Source of the DNA: Diphasiastrum complanatum
Taxonomy: Eukaryota > Streptophyta > Lycopodiopsida > Lycopodiales > Lycopodiaceae
DNA length: 64,000 nt
Assembly (NCBI GenBank): GCA_029204225.1
Contig: CM055109.1
Span: 38,638,632-38,702,631, forward strand
Reading direction: 5' to 3'
The first letter of the stretch is position 1. Each line of letters begins with the position of its first letter. The translations under genes and the position numbers were made by a program. Shown here in pieces: positions 1-10,970 of this stretch. The notes under the pieces are model-generated. The model saw nothing but the letters and a program-made list of their open reading frames with translations. It ran no database searches and was not told where the DNA came from.

Positions 1-480
1 TAGTCCATTTCGCTTGACCTAATTGCGTTTCTCTCCCGTCGAAGGGCCATTTTGACCGAACGATACCCGAATCGAGCCAGGCTCCCTCAAACTTCTTTCA
101 GATCTTTCTTTGCCGCTTTTTTCACTTTTTTCTGAGATAAGTTCTCAAAGAAGGTTCATAATAATTTTTGGACTGCTCACTAGTCATCGTTGTTTGGTAC
201 TATCTCAGTTATGGGAGGCATGGGCAATGGTTAGGTTTGTTGCAAGTTTTTTTTCAAATTTTTTTACGTACCTTTTTTTTTTTTAACAGGAGGGGGCACG
301 TATGCGCCAAACACTCTCTGATAATTAATTTCGGGGGGAGCGGGAGTGGCGGGGGGGGGGAATTTTTTTTATTTGTTTTTGGGCATGTGGAGGGGCTTGA
401 TTTTTTTTTTTTTTGAAAAAAAAAAGTTTGAAAAAGGGTGGACATGTCCACCCCCGGACGCACCCCTGGCGCGTTCACAT
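1..480. other. Homopolymer-rich non-coding stretch
   Basis: I see no protein similarity here. The stretch has several T, A and G homopolymers (G run near 351-360, T run near 403-414 followed by an A run). These create low-complexity open frames rich in Phe on one strand and Lys on the other, which I do not regard as genes. Confidence 0.6.
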
Positions 481-494
481 CTGGGTCCTGCTTC

Positions 495-1015
495 CTTAGC
501 TTTGAACCAATGTACTAATTGACATGATTTTTTCCCCTCCTCCATTAGTACAAAATGGCTTCAAAGAATGCTTGATTTCAACCTTTTCCAAAACGTTAAC
601 TTGAGAAGCTTGCTCATAAAGTTCCTCACTAATGCATCCATCATTTGCAACAAATGGCTCAAGAGAAGAAGAATGCTCTATCATACCAACATTCCGATGC
701 AAACTTGTACTTGTAAAAAGACCATGATCAAACTTTGCATGCCTTTGCTCTTCTACCTTCAAAGAGGATGAAGTAGAGAGGAGAAAGCATGATGATGAAT
801 CCTTTATTCGGTACATCTTTAAAAGTGTTTCCCAAGCACTTTTAGAGGTCTTGCAAAATCTCAAATGATATAAGATAGATCTTGTGGCAATTGCATGTAG
901 AAATTGGAAGATTCAATTTTTTGTGATTTTGTCAAAATCCTAATTTAATCAATGAAAGAGCTTGATCATCACGTCGATGCCAAACCTCAGCTTGCAACTC
1001 CATGAAGAATAGTTG
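495..1015 (-). pseudogene. Ty1/copia gag remnant
   Basis: Read on the minus strand from about 1000, a gag N-terminal signature of the UBN2 type appears (residues LDDTNYSSW, near 985-960). Stops and a frame change follow, then a second gag stretch begins at 864 (RFCKTSKSAWETLL). Copia gag proteins carry this YxxW ... AWxxL pattern in the capsid-like domain. The rest, to about 495, is an open but unrecognised Ser-rich tail. It lies downstream, in element orientation, of the minus-strand LTR at 2312-2726 and is probably the same element. It is broken by stops and non-functional. Confidence 0.6.
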
Positions 1016-2294
1016 GTGTCATCCAACATATCTTCACCCAAACAAGCACGAATTGCTCCCAAATCTCTTGCCATAAGAACCAGCCAAGAAGATAAACTCT
1101 TCAAACCCTAAATGTGCCCTAAAAGACACAAAAACCAGCAAGTATCAAATCCAAAAAATCAGCACCGGAATATGTCGAAACCACACACTAGATGGATGTA
1201 GGAACTCACCCTCCTACAAGATTCACTTGAATCAGATTTGTCTGATTCTACTTCCGAACCAAGTTTAGAATCTTTGTCTGAGCAAAGTTTAGATTCAGAT
1301 CCTCCAAGTTCATCTAGTTCACCGCCATCTATTAATATGGTGGACTTGTGGATCTCTATGGATCCTGCTCACAGAACTCATCTCGCACGCAGGTGGACTT
1401 CTTGTCTGTATTTCGTCTTGATTGCTTACTAGCATCAGACTACTTCATACATCTATCTGTATGTTTGTGTATATCTTTTTGTATCAAGTATCATGCCGTA
1501 AGTACATAGTCGCTCTTGTTTTCCTTTCAAATTAGAGTAACTAAGCATCTACAACTAATTAGAAAATTACAAGCGTGGCAGATTAGCCATGACCTTGAGT
1601 GTATCTGCTGACGTCTTGTGTGCTGAAAATTTCAGCTTGAAATTGCATTACAAACTCAAAAAAACTAGCAAGCAAAGAATTAGGTTAGCCTTCAACAAAG
1701 CTTTTTCCGGAACCCTTCTTTCTTGCCAAAAAGTGTGAACAATACACGCACGGATAGGGCTGTTGCAAACACCCTACAAACAATAATATGTTGTCCAATT
1801 TTCAGCCTCGATATGTGATTGGATCATCACAAAAAATTAGCGCCTTCTTCCACACCTAGAAACAAGCAAAAAGAAGCAGATCTTCACTTTGTAAAATCAG
1901 CAAGGGTGCTGATTTTTCAGCCAAATCAGAAGATAAAAATTGCTTGTAGGATGGGCACCCTCTTGCAAAGGAGCAAATATGAAAAATATGGCAACAGCGG
2001 ACCAACGGAAGTAGGATAAACCTACACGGATGTGGGCGACCTAAAAGCAACCCCGAAGAAGATAATTAATGGCGCCTTCCTACACCTTGAAAAATCAGCA
2101 AACAACCAACTAATTTTTGGGCGCCCAAAATCCTATTATCTCCTTTGATGTGTGGCGCCCTCCTGCAAAACAGAAAAGAGTCAAAATTGAACGGATCTTC
2201 CCTCCAAAAAATCAGCAAAGGTGCTGAATTTTTTGTGATCCCTAAGTGAAGACTATCTCTTTTGGTAAGGCGCCCTAAATCAAGCATAGAAGAT
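1016..2294 (-). other. Probable copia leader between primer site and gag remnant
   Basis: This stretch lies between the primer-binding site at 2295 and the gag remnant at 1015. It contains at least four scattered copies of a short AAAAATCAGCA motif (near 1153, 1898, 2090 and 2208) and several GGCGCC-containing segments, so it is internally repetitive. A plus-strand frame at 1238-1432 is rich in Ser and acidic residues (for example SEPSLESLSEQSLDSD). I do not recognise it and cannot tell whether it is coding. Confidence 0.35.
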
Positions 2295-2311
2295 CCATGG
2301 CTCTGATACCA
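2295..2311 (-). promoter_or_regulatory. Primer-binding site (initiator Met-tRNA type)
   Basis: The minus strand reads TGGTATCAGAGCCATGG directly inside the LTR end. This is the standard plant copia primer site complementary to initiator methionine tRNA. Confidence 0.8.
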
Positions 2312-2726
2312 CGTAGGAAATCAAAGTGTCAAGATCCTTCTAACATTGAATATACAAGAAGAAGAGGGAGAGGGTTAGGCGCCCTCAAGGAGAGAAAAAG
2401 TAGTAGCAATGCTAGAAAGGGAATGAATTTACAAATGAATAATGAGTACATATAAATAGGCCTTCCAAGGGCCTAGACTCTTCCAAACCCTAAGGTCATC
2501 CACTACTAATTATAGGGCACCCCCAAAAGTCAAGATAGGGCCCCTTAACATAATTAGACTTTACTTGGACCCACAAGTTATTACTAGACCAAAATTGGGT
2601 CCAACTTTGCTAAAATTAACTTAACATGGTCTAAATAATAAACCTAACCCATGGTTACACAAGTCTCGACCTTTTGGGTCAAAGTAACCTGTGGGAAATT
2701 AACATTATCATTTATTATTTCTAACA
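2312..2726 (-). repeat. Copia LTR (5' LTR of a minus-strand element)
   Basis: On the minus strand the repeat starts TGTTAGAAATAATAAATG at 2726 and ends next to the primer site at 2311. The last bases read CCTACG rather than the expected CA, so the end has probably mutated. A TATA-like ATTTATATG lies near 2455-2447, and a pyrimidine-rich segment follows. No second LTR is visible, so the element extends past the left edge or is truncated. The LTR lies 69-74 bp past the exon-3 splice donor of the neighbouring host gene, in the same orientation. Confidence 0.7.
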
Positions 2727-2794
2727 ATAACCATTCAAACTTTGATCAAAATTAAGGTTTAAACTCAAAAACGGCTAGGCTAGACAAAATATAC

Positions 2795-4254
2795 CTTACA
2801 AGGAAGCAAATAGCACAGATATTCTTCATAAAGGGACTCCAGCACCTCACATCCATCTTGTTCAGCGGCAAGAAGTACTTCCTTCAAAACTCGCATTGCA
2901 TACGACCGAATTGGAGGGAATTTTCTGCAAACCTTACAAATGAATCCCATTTTAGCACTTTATAAAGACTCCAGTGATCAGTTAAACCACACGCCATCTA
3001 TAAAGAATATCTCATCATGCTTAGAATAACCTGAGAGAAAAAGGACTGTGACGGACAAACCACTACTGGCAGTTGCACTTAGGATTACTACACATAACCA
3101 GGATGGTTTTGCAACACAGTCTGAAACCATCTGTGGTTTCTGGTTCACCAGCATGCCTTGAATCCAAGAGAGAGGGGAGATAAACACAAATGTGTTTATT
3201 TGTTTCATGATTGATTAGTTTCTTCACACGAACTACTTACTCACTGCACACCTGAGCTGATGGTCTGTGATCTTTTACAATGTTCAGGATCACAATAAAG
3301 AAATGGCATAATTGAAATGATAAAGGAGAACCAGCTAAATTCTTTTAGTTTCCGCCTGCGAGCCCGGTAGGGTGAGCGGGGTCCATTACCGAGCTTGTGG
3401 GGTCTGTGAGGTGGAACGGGCAATCCTGCCAGTTCCAACTGTCACTGTTTAACAACAATCTGCACTTTTCAAAAAAAAAATGTTGTGCTGGTTATTTTCA
3501 GAGTAGATTTCATACTGAAACTAGAGCCCATGTCGTCCGCAACCCCCATGAATGACAATAGCAACATTAAAGTTACGGACATAACCGTCATTATGATGAG
3601 GTGTCTACCATTCAATGGAACATTATGGCATACAGAAGAATCATGCCTGGTAACGGCTTATTTAAAAAAAAAACTGAAAATTGCTATTACGATAGATAAG
3701 AAGCCAATGCAGCGAAGGAGTTGTGACAAGAAAAGCCCACCAAAAACCTTCCTCTCAACTCTTTGAGAGAAATTTACAAATGAATCAAACCCAAAGAAAA
3801 GGTCCAACATGGGGTCTACTTTTCAAATCCCTAAAACAGGGAAAGCACGGGGCTTAAGGTGCAAATCTAACGAGAGTGAGCAAAGAAGAACAAGATTATC
3901 AAACTGTTTACCTCATCCATAAGACAGTGCCTCATGAAAATATCCTGAACTTGCTCTGAGATAACTCCCTTTCCGACGTCTCTGCCATCCAACCCCAAAC
4001 ACACGAGCTTGTTTTACTTTTATCACAATAGAATGAAAGCAGCCTTAGAGGCAATGGAAATTTTGAAAACCAATGCCAGAAACGTTGAAATTTCGATGGA
4101 CAAATCCCATTTGGCTCACTCACCTGGCAAAGGCCAGAACAAGAGAGAAGGGCTCCATGGCGCGGTAGGCAGCTTGAAGCAATAAGACGGAGGAGGAGGA
4201 GGAGGAGGAGGTGGGCTCCTCCTCATCGATCATCGCGTACTTTTGCATGTCCAT
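2795..4254 (-). CDS. Host gene, N-terminal three exons; FAM86/EEF2KMT-like methyltransferase (partial)
   Basis: Three exons fit together in phase on the minus strand. Exon 1 (4254-4124) starts at ATG and encodes a Ser-rich start, then SVLLLQAAYRAMEPFSLVLA, ending at a GTGAGT donor. Exon 2 (3981-3912) encodes DVGKGVISEQVQDIFMRHC and has CAG acceptor and GTAAAC donor. Exon 3 (2932 to 2800 or 2795) encodes VCRKFPPIRSYAMRVLKEV then an acidic segment ending SLYEEYLCYLL. Its acceptor is TAAG, and the donor is GTAAGG or GTATAT. The x-C-x-K-x-P-P-x-x-x-Y pattern followed by a DGxEVLxxLYE segment resembles the N-terminal region of EEF2KMT/FAM86 proteins, which methylate a lysine of elongation factor 2. 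That match is from memory. The SAM-binding domain should lie in later exons, which are absent here: a copia LTR begins within the next intron. Introns are 142 and 979 bp. Splice phase strongly supports a real gene; its identity is less certain. Confidence 0.55.
3352..3440. repeat. GC-rich patch, possible SINE remnant
   Basis: Within intron 2 of the host gene is an isolated GC-rich segment of about 90 bp (contains CCCGGTAGGGTGAGCGGGGT) in otherwise AT-rich DNA. Its look recalls tRNA-derived SINEs, but I cannot find convincing box A and box B promoters. The call is tentative. Confidence 0.2.
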
Positions 4255-4519
4255 TAGCTCTCATCCTCTTCATCCTCCACCTCCTCTTCTTCTGTTCCTT
4301 TTTGTTTCCAAGAACGAAAGTTAAAAGACGAGAATGGGCAACATATCTATTGACCACACACGAGTTCAAATATTTGACATGTACTTATCTTGTGCTTTTT
4401 AGCTTCTTCTAGAAGGGTAAGGTAATCTATTGTGATCATATGCTTAAACCTAAGTTCTAACATGTCACTAAAGCGAGAAGCTATCTAGACCATACGTTTA
4501 ATATCATTTTGGTGCAAAA

Positions 4520-5130
4520 GATTTATTTGGAATTCTGACATAAGACTAAATGGTTGGAACTCATTCAGGAGTTCGTGTTCGACATTGGGTATAGTAAAGG
4601 TATGTTGAACAATGTTGCCAATGCTTTGAGTCGGACTGGAGAGATTAATCAACTATGCTTTGCTAAAATTTAATCTGATTTGTATCTTTCGCTTCAGGAT
4701 CATTGCCGAACCAATGGGTTTTTCTAAAAGCATATGGCTAGATGTATTAACCGAAAAATTCTAGATCTAGTGATGACCTTGGGAAATAGGATCCCAATCA
4801 ATCTCGAAATGACAAGATACTTGAAGACTATTCCATACGGAATGACCTGCTTTTTCATAAGGAGAAGGTTTGCGTGTTGGATAAGGAGGACTTGTGGGCC
4901 CAAATTCTGCAGCAGTGCCATGACAACCCTTGTGCTGGTCACCCAGGGCTATAGAGGACACTTGACCTTGTCAGGCAGAATTGCTTCTTGCCAAAGATAA
5001 AAGGTCATGTTGAGGCATACGTTCAAGGTTGTGAACAATGCCAACAAAATAAAATAGAAAGTCTCAAAGTTGCACATCTTCTACATCTTTTGAAAATTCC
5101 CAACAAGAGATTAACAATACTTGATTGGAA
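4520..5130 (+). pseudogene. Gypsy (chromovirus-like) RNase H end and integrase zinc domain remnant
   Basis: Plus-strand frames show the end of RNase H (VANALSRTGEINQLCF near 4618-4665), then after a degraded linker the H2C2 zinc-binding part of integrase. The latter includes an HDNPCAGHPG-like segment near 4920-4950 and GHVEAYVQGCEQCQQNK at 5004-5054. The same domains recur on the minus strand at about 60.2-60.7 kb (ADALSWLSAINQLCF; HDSPCAGHPG), so both belong to one family. Frameshifts and stops are frequent, and no LTRs are seen next to it. Confidence 0.7.
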
Positions 5131-6040
5131 TACTTGTAGAAAAACTTTAGTTGCACATCCTTCACCATCGTGATTTGGTACCCTTTGCTTGGTACATAAC
5201 AATTCAACAAAAAATATGTCGCTTAATCAACGGAGTCCTTGGACGTTGGATTGGCAGCGCCATCAGTTGGCAATCCAAGGGCTTTAGAGAAAATTGCTTT
5301 ATTAATTGTGAAGGTGTTATTACGCAATGTTACTTTGAAGTCAGACTCAGCCACTGTGTGAATTGAAATTCACAAAATCAGTGCTGATCTCTTGTAGGAC
5401 AATGGATGGGTCTACTTTGAGATCACTCAGCCTGCATCGATCCAGTAAGGACTGAATTGTCACAAGTCGGATTGAAGTTCGAATTTTTCAGCTGATAATA
5501 AAGCTGGTGCTTGCACTCGAATCCATCGCTATGTGAGAACACTTTCAAAAACAACGATAAACGCGAGCAAGAGCGTGAACAATGGTAAACGAGAACGAAC
5601 GAGCATGAACAATTGAAAGTAAAAAGAAAGTGTAAATGAAAATAGAAAATTACAGTGTTAAACAATGACACAGTGGAGACGATGACCGCGTGGCAGCTTG
5701 ATTTGACATCTATCAAATTTATGAATAAAAAGCGGTATCTTTACCGATCTTCGAGTGGCTAAAGAGATAATCTTAATTAGCTTAAGACCGCTAAAAATTA
5801 AATAATAATAAAATATCACGTCTACGCAGTCTTCTACGTAGTCATAAATATGGACATAAATATAAATGACATACGGAAATACGTGTACACTTATATATTC
5901 AATAAAGAAATTTACCAAATCCAAAAAGTAAATAATGAATAAAATATTAATTAGCAATTAAGTAATAAATATATAAGAAAATAAAAATAAAAATCGGGAC
6001 AGATCTTTGAAAGATTCTCCTCTCGAAATCCTTGGTTAGA
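5131..6040. other. AT-rich interval, no gene seen
   Basis: No domain is recognisable. The right half abuts the 3' end of the minus-strand gypsy pol, so 5400-6040 may contain its 3' untranslated region or a decayed LTR. I could not find LTR ends or a polypurine tract. Confidence 0.4.
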
Positions 6041-7032
6041 GATAATATTTCTTCAGCCTGGAATCGTTAATACGCATTGGCAATAATTTACCTTCTAATG
6101 ACTAAAGTTGGACAGAACCGTTTTCAAATACTTCAATGACCTTGTAAGGTCCCATCCACCTCATATGTAGCTTTCCAGAAAATTTCTGATGACGACTGTT
6201 GTAGATCAAAGCATAATCATCAGCATTAAGATCACCAATCTTAAGACTTGTATCATACTTTTTCTTTCGCTCCTCTTAAGTTTTTTTTGTAAGATCCTTT
6301 GAATCAGTTCGAGCTTCGGCTAGTTCTTCAATAGTCAGCAACCTTTCATTAATACAGTCTGTGTCTGTTTGTTTTGCTTATATTCGAAAAGTTAGCACTT
6401 CAAATTTGATCGGTAGAATCGGATGCATATCATATGTAAGAAAGTAAGGCATCTGCTTCGTTGTGATTTTCTCTGTATTTCTATATGCCCAGAGCAATGA
6501 AGGTAACTTTTGATCCCAGTCTGTAGCATGTGCTACAATAATCTTATTTAGGATCTTGCATAGTATTTCATTCGCTCTCTCAGTTAACCCATTTGCTTTC
6601 AGATTATAAGGGGTTGTCTTTCTGTATTTGATCATAAAATAAGTTGTCACTAGTCGGATCGTATCATTTAGAAAATGGGTACCACGATCACTGACTAACT
6701 CAAGATGACAACCATATCGTGTGATAATAGATTTGAATAGAAAATTGACAACAATCTTTGCATTGTTTTGGTTTTTTTCGCTTTCGCTTCAACATTCTTC
6801 GTTGCATAATCCGTCGCAACCAAAATGTATCAACACTTAGTGTGTCGAGTTAGTGGTTTATTGGACCAACAAAGTCAATCCCCCACTTTTCAAATGGTTG
6901 AAGTGGTATGATTGGCGTCAACGGCCAATTCATAGATTTGGTTGGTTTACCAGATCTCTGGCATGGATCACAAGATTGAATATAATTAGAGACATCCTTA
7001 AACATGGTAGGCCACCAATATTTGGTGATCAT
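6041..7032 (-). pseudogene. Gypsy integrase, decayed
   Basis: The order on the minus strand is a zinc domain with core start at 7032-6850 (WWPT, CDPCQRSG, then WGIDFVGPI giving the first catalytic Asp), the late core at 6650-6378 (TTPYNLKANGLTERANEIL, which supplies the catalytic Glu), and the C-terminal domain at about 6330-6041 (LHMRWMGPYKV, ending RLKKYYL before a stop near 6043). Integrase joins element cDNA to chromosomal DNA. Several stops and frame changes make this copy dead. It is continuous with the RT block upstream, but RNase H is missing between them. Confidence 0.75.
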
Positions 7033-7257
7033 AATCTAATTAACAGTGTTCTTCATGGCAAAATGTCCACCAACATCTTCAGAATGCTGACACATCAACA
7101 TAATTATGAAAAAGAATTGTCCAGTTAGGTGGTCTTAGAATTGGAGCATTAATCAATACTTAAGTTCTTAGAATGCTTTCTATTGTTCTATCGTGCAAAT
7201 ATGAGCGACTTGCTTCTTAAGTAACTATGTAAGGGCTGCAGCAATAGAGGCATGATT

Positions 7258-7884
7258 CTAGATAAATCTTCGATAATAACCAACATGTCCTAAAAAACCT
7301 CTTAGTTCACGTAGATTCGTTGGTATCAATAGATTTTTTATAACTTCAACTTTATCTTTGTCGACTTCAATTCCTCTACTGGATATTCTATGTCCCAAAA
7401 GTATACCTTCTCTCATACCAAAAAAACATTTTTCAAGGTGAAGTGACAAACAAGCGTCTCGACACCTCTGCAATGTAAGTTTCAATTTCTAAATATGAGA
7501 CTTGATATCACTAGAAACACAGAAATCATCAATGAAAATTTCAAAAAATGTTCTTAGGAACGCAGCAAAAATTAGCATCATAATTCTCTGGAAAGTAGTT
7601 GGTGCATTTCAAAGACCAAAGGACATTTTATTGTAGGCATAAGTGCCCCAATCAGTAGTAAATGTTTGCTTCGAACAATCCTCCTTCCTTACTCCAACTT
7701 GATTATAGCCAGAAAAGCCATCACAAAAACTGTAACGTTCTTGTCCAGCAACTTGCTGTAGATTGGAATATGTGAAAGGTAATGGGTGGTGATCTTTCTT
7801 GGTAGCAGCATTTAGCTTCCTAAAATCCTGGCAAATTCGAATCTTGCTAGTCTTCTTCTTTGGAACTACAACAATGGGAGACAC
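7258..7884 (-). pseudogene. Gypsy reverse transcriptase, decayed
   Basis: Frame 7884-7609 carries the fingers/palm (VVVPKKKTSKIRICQDFRKL, then FCDGFSGYNQ and WGTYAYNKMSFGL). A frameshift leads to the catalytic FIDDF motif near 7540-7525, a variant of the usual YxDD. Frame 7485-7258 holds the connection (LGHRISSRGIEVDKDKVEVI ... LRGFLGHVGYYRRFI). RNase H would be expected next, but sequence passes within about 130 bp to the integrase zinc region, so an internal deletion removed it. The WGTYAYNKMSFGL form suggests the non-chromoviral Athila/Tat side of gypsy. Confidence 0.75.
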
Positions 7885-8640
7885 TCATTCACTGCTTAAG
7901 ATGAGATAAATAATGTGTGCCTTAAGGTGTTTGTTGAGTTCCTCTTTCACCATAAGAGAGTACTTTGGATTGAGACGATATTGTCTTTGTCGGACAAGCA
8001 CAACATCTTCTTTAAGATCAATGCGGTGTTTGCCGAATTCAGCAAGTAATCCCTTCAAGTCTTTGAGCGACCATGCAAATACATCTTGGTACTCTTTCAA
8101 TAGCTTAGTAAACTCTACTAATTTTGTCTCTCCAAGGGACTTAGAAACATGCACAAATTTTTCAGGCACAAGTTCAATTAGCTCTATAGAATCTGACAAA
8201 ATTATACCTTTCGTCAAACTGGCCTTGGTATGGCCATGAATTTCGCACATGGCTGACTCCATGGATTTATTCTTGTCATCAGCCTAGTGTTTCTTACCAA
8301 ATTCTTGATCGGATTCGTCAGATTCATCATCTGTATCTTGATCAGAATCCTCAGAATTCATGTCTACAGCTTTATAATTATATCAGCATCTGCATTGCAA
8401 ACATCGAAGAATTCTTCTTCGTCATTCGATGAATCATTATTCTCATAGCCTTAGAAATAATTTAATTCGAAGTCTGATGCATTAGAGAATATATTAAGGG
8501 CATAAGAAGAATCTTCTGAAGTGAAACTGGTGTCGGACATAGGAGTTTTGCCTTCATATATGTCACGACTCCATGTGATAATCTGTTCTATTGGCTTTTG
8601 TATTATGTTCGATGCAGACATGTACGAACAGACAAATAGT
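7885..8640 (-). pseudogene. Gypsy pol segment upstream of RT (acidic linker)
   Basis: Frame 8262-7885 contains the pre-RT region (LLKEYQDVFAWSLKDLKGLL ... HRIDLKEDVVLVRQRQYRLN). Further upstream to about 8640 the minus-strand frames are strongly acidic (SNDEEEFFDVCNADAD, SDTSFTSEDSSYALN), resembling the linker between protease and RT in Tat/Athila-like elements. I could not find the protease itself. Confidence 0.6.
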
Positions 8641-8929
8641 TAATCTAATTCTTGAACTGTTGTGTTCTAGATAGAAGTCCTCAACAACTAAAGTCCAGTC
8701 ATGGTTAAAGAACTCAAATAGTTCGCAAATATGTTAGAAACATATATCTTCGTTACAAACATGAATACATATCAATAACACAATTCCTCAGACAGGGACT
8801 ATCATTTCACATGTATACATACTACTCTATCAGTGACTGTGAAAAACTGTACCAAAGAGATATGTTATTCGGGTGTCGAATATATATCCCAAAAAAATGA
8901 TATAGGCCTCTTCATAATATACCATCGTC
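8641..8929. other. Short interval, nothing recognised
   Basis: This stretch lies between two gypsy fragments on opposite strands. I find no domain or repeat boundary. Confidence 0.4.
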
Positions 8930-9290
8930 CAGCACATATCTTCATCTTCGAGTATAAGTTGCCATATTTGAGTGGATATTCATTATTTAACAAATATGTG
9001 GCATCATAGCCCAACTTTTCATTGAAAAATTATTCAAATTGTATGGCTTGTCGAATGATGTTGTTAGTTACTGTGACTTCAAATTCACTACCAAGTTTTG
9101 GCAATCAGTATCCCATAGTCTTGGTTCTTCATAAAACCTAGAGTCTAAAAGGCAAACAGAACGTATCAACCAGACATTGGAAGATATGCTTGGAGCATAT
9201 GCTTTTGATTGACAATCTGATTGAAAAAAGTATCTCCCAATGGTTGAGTTCGTTCACAATAGTGTGAAACATTCTACTGAAGAAACAAAA
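8930..9290 (+). pseudogene. Gypsy integrase core fragment
   Basis: From 9033 the plus strand reads FKLYGLSNDVVSYCDFKFTT, then KFWQSVSHSLGSS, a stop, and KRQTERINQTLEDMLGAYAF followed by MVEFVHNSVKHSTEE. In chromovirus integrases this block holds the second catalytic Asp (S-D-R-D-x-x-F) and the Glu within GQTERVNQ. Here the first site reads SYCD and the glycine before QTER is changed. Decayed integrase sequence probably starts near 8930. There are four or more stops, so it is non-functional. Confidence 0.7.
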
Positions 9291-9500
9291 TGTTTTTGTT
9301 ACCAAAGCTCTGCTAGCTCTTGACTCCCAACCTGATGAATATCTCAAAAAACTCGAAATACCTTGAAAACTAAATGTTCGTGAACAATACGAACAATAGG
9401 AGAAGATCAAATGACGCGAAAGAAAAATGTTCGCGACACACGAAGGTCGAATACTTTCGACACCTCATGCACGAAAGGACCAGGAAGATCAAACAAGTAC
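9291..9500. other. Spacer, nothing recognised
   Basis: No coding or repeat signal was identified between the integrase fragment and the presumed start of the copia LTR. Confidence 0.35.
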
Positions 9501-10163
9501 CATGAAGTACAGTTTTCTGATATGATATGATGACGTTAGTAGAAGAGCGTTAGGACGTGCCTAATCCGCCGCTCTTGTAGTCTAAGATTAGTCTTAGATT
9601 GTTTAATATATCTAATCAGGAATGTTACTCTGAATATATGCAGTTGCTAGATGCACTAATGATATACAGACACAGATAGACAAAAATACAGAACAGACAG
9701 AAGTCTGCCAATGAGCGAGACAATTTTGTAAGCAGGATCCACAAAGATCCAAGAAGTCCGCTAGTAAGCGAGACATTGTTCATGGAAAAACACCGCTTTC
9801 TCTCACACCAATGTGTTGTTTGGGTCTGTCACATACTGCTTAAACCAAGAGGATCAATAGATGATGTTGTAGTTATTATGCACATGTCACTCTAAATTGT
9901 CTGATCTCGATCGTGTATCTCATTCGCTTGTTTTATCTATTTTGCACATAGGTTCAATCTTGTTGAATGCTGAATTGATTTAAAATGTAGGTCAGTAGTG
10001 TCTGTCTACATTCTGGAGGATTGTAGGAATGATATAGCAGGTAGTGACCAGCAATCATATCCGAACTCCATCCGAATCTATTCATGTTTCATTCGTTTTG
10101 ATTCGCAATAGTGGTATCTGAACTCGATTCTCATCAGTAGTAGTCAGAGCCTGATTCCCATCA
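9501..10163 (+). repeat. Copia 5' LTR (left boundary uncertain)
   Basis: The right end is set by the primer-binding site: the repeat ends CCCATCA at 10163. The left end was not located; about 9500 is an estimate based on typical LTR size and on the end of the preceding integrase fragment. No matching downstream LTR is present because the element is cut off near 13.1 kb. Confidence 0.5.
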
Positions 10164-10164
10164 G

Positions 10165-10179
10165 TGGTATCAAAGCAGC
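10165..10179 (+). promoter_or_regulatory. Primer-binding site (initiator Met-tRNA type)
   Basis: TGGTATCAAAGCAGC lies one base after the LTR end. It is the common one-base variant of the plant copia primer site. Confidence 0.75.
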
Positions 10180-10329
10180 AAAGTCGATAGTCAGAACTTC
10201 TTTTAGTCTGATATAGCCGCCAAGCTATCGAATAAATGAGACAAGCATTTAGAACAAGAAACCAGAAAGAACAGTTGAGGAACACGATCTACAACAATGG
10301 CTTCAATAAGCAGTATACAATCGTAGATC

Positions 10330-10970
10330 TGTACAATCCTCGACTCATCAGGATCTAACTTCCTAGCTTGGAAGGTTAAGACCTCTCTTATACTAAAGGG
10401 AGAAGGATTATTTCCCTGGGTAGACGACATTGAGAGATGCCTACAGCTATAGAGAAGGAGCTACGTGAATGGAGAGAGAAGGACGACAAGGCAGTAGTCA
10501 TGTTGTCATCATCCATCGAAGATAGCCTGACTCTTGACCTCGCTACACTATCCAATGCAAGAGAGATGTGGGATACTTTACTCACAAGATTTCAGACAAA
10601 ATCACGCAGTCAAATCATGCTTCTTGAAGATCAGCTGACAAACCTGCAATGGGATGGCAAAGACCTCACTTTCCTTTATCAGAAAGATGAAGGCTATGTT
10701 CCTTTCATTACACAATTTTGGGACAGAGAATGCAGTATCAGCAGAAAAGCAGCTTACCTATCTGCTAAGAGCTTTACCGAGATCCTTCCAGACAACCCAA
10801 ATATTGTTAGCAAAGGATCCAGCTATGACACTCAAAAAGGCAGTGATCGAGATTCGAGAAGAAGTCGAAGCTTGTGAGCACCTTGATCACAAAGATGCTT
10901 CTGACCAAGCTCTCTACAACAACAAGGAGAAGATGAAGAAGTAGTTCAAGCCTAAGAGGGAGTCAAACTG
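10330..10970 (+). pseudogene. Copia gag, capsid part
   Basis: The N-terminal gag signature (NFLAWKVKTSLILKGEGLF, about 10352-10408) leads into frames at 10437 and 10654 that together cover a UBN2-type gag (ARE-MWDTLL near 10558, then LTYLLRALPRSFQTTQILLA and AVIEIREEVEACEHLD). Gag packages element RNA into virus-like particles. At least two frameshifts and an early stop separate the segments. It follows the primer site by about 150 bp, as expected. Confidence 0.75.

Noticed and set aside
254-478. Lys/Pro-rich minus-strand frame near the left edge
   Set aside because: It comes from A/T homopolymers and has no domain or splice context.
6853-7128. 91-codon plus-strand frame
   Set aside because: It is the antisense shadow of the minus-strand integrase zinc domain.
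9138-9410. 90-codon minus-strand frame
   Set aside because: It is antisense to a recognisable gypsy integrase remnant on the plus strand.
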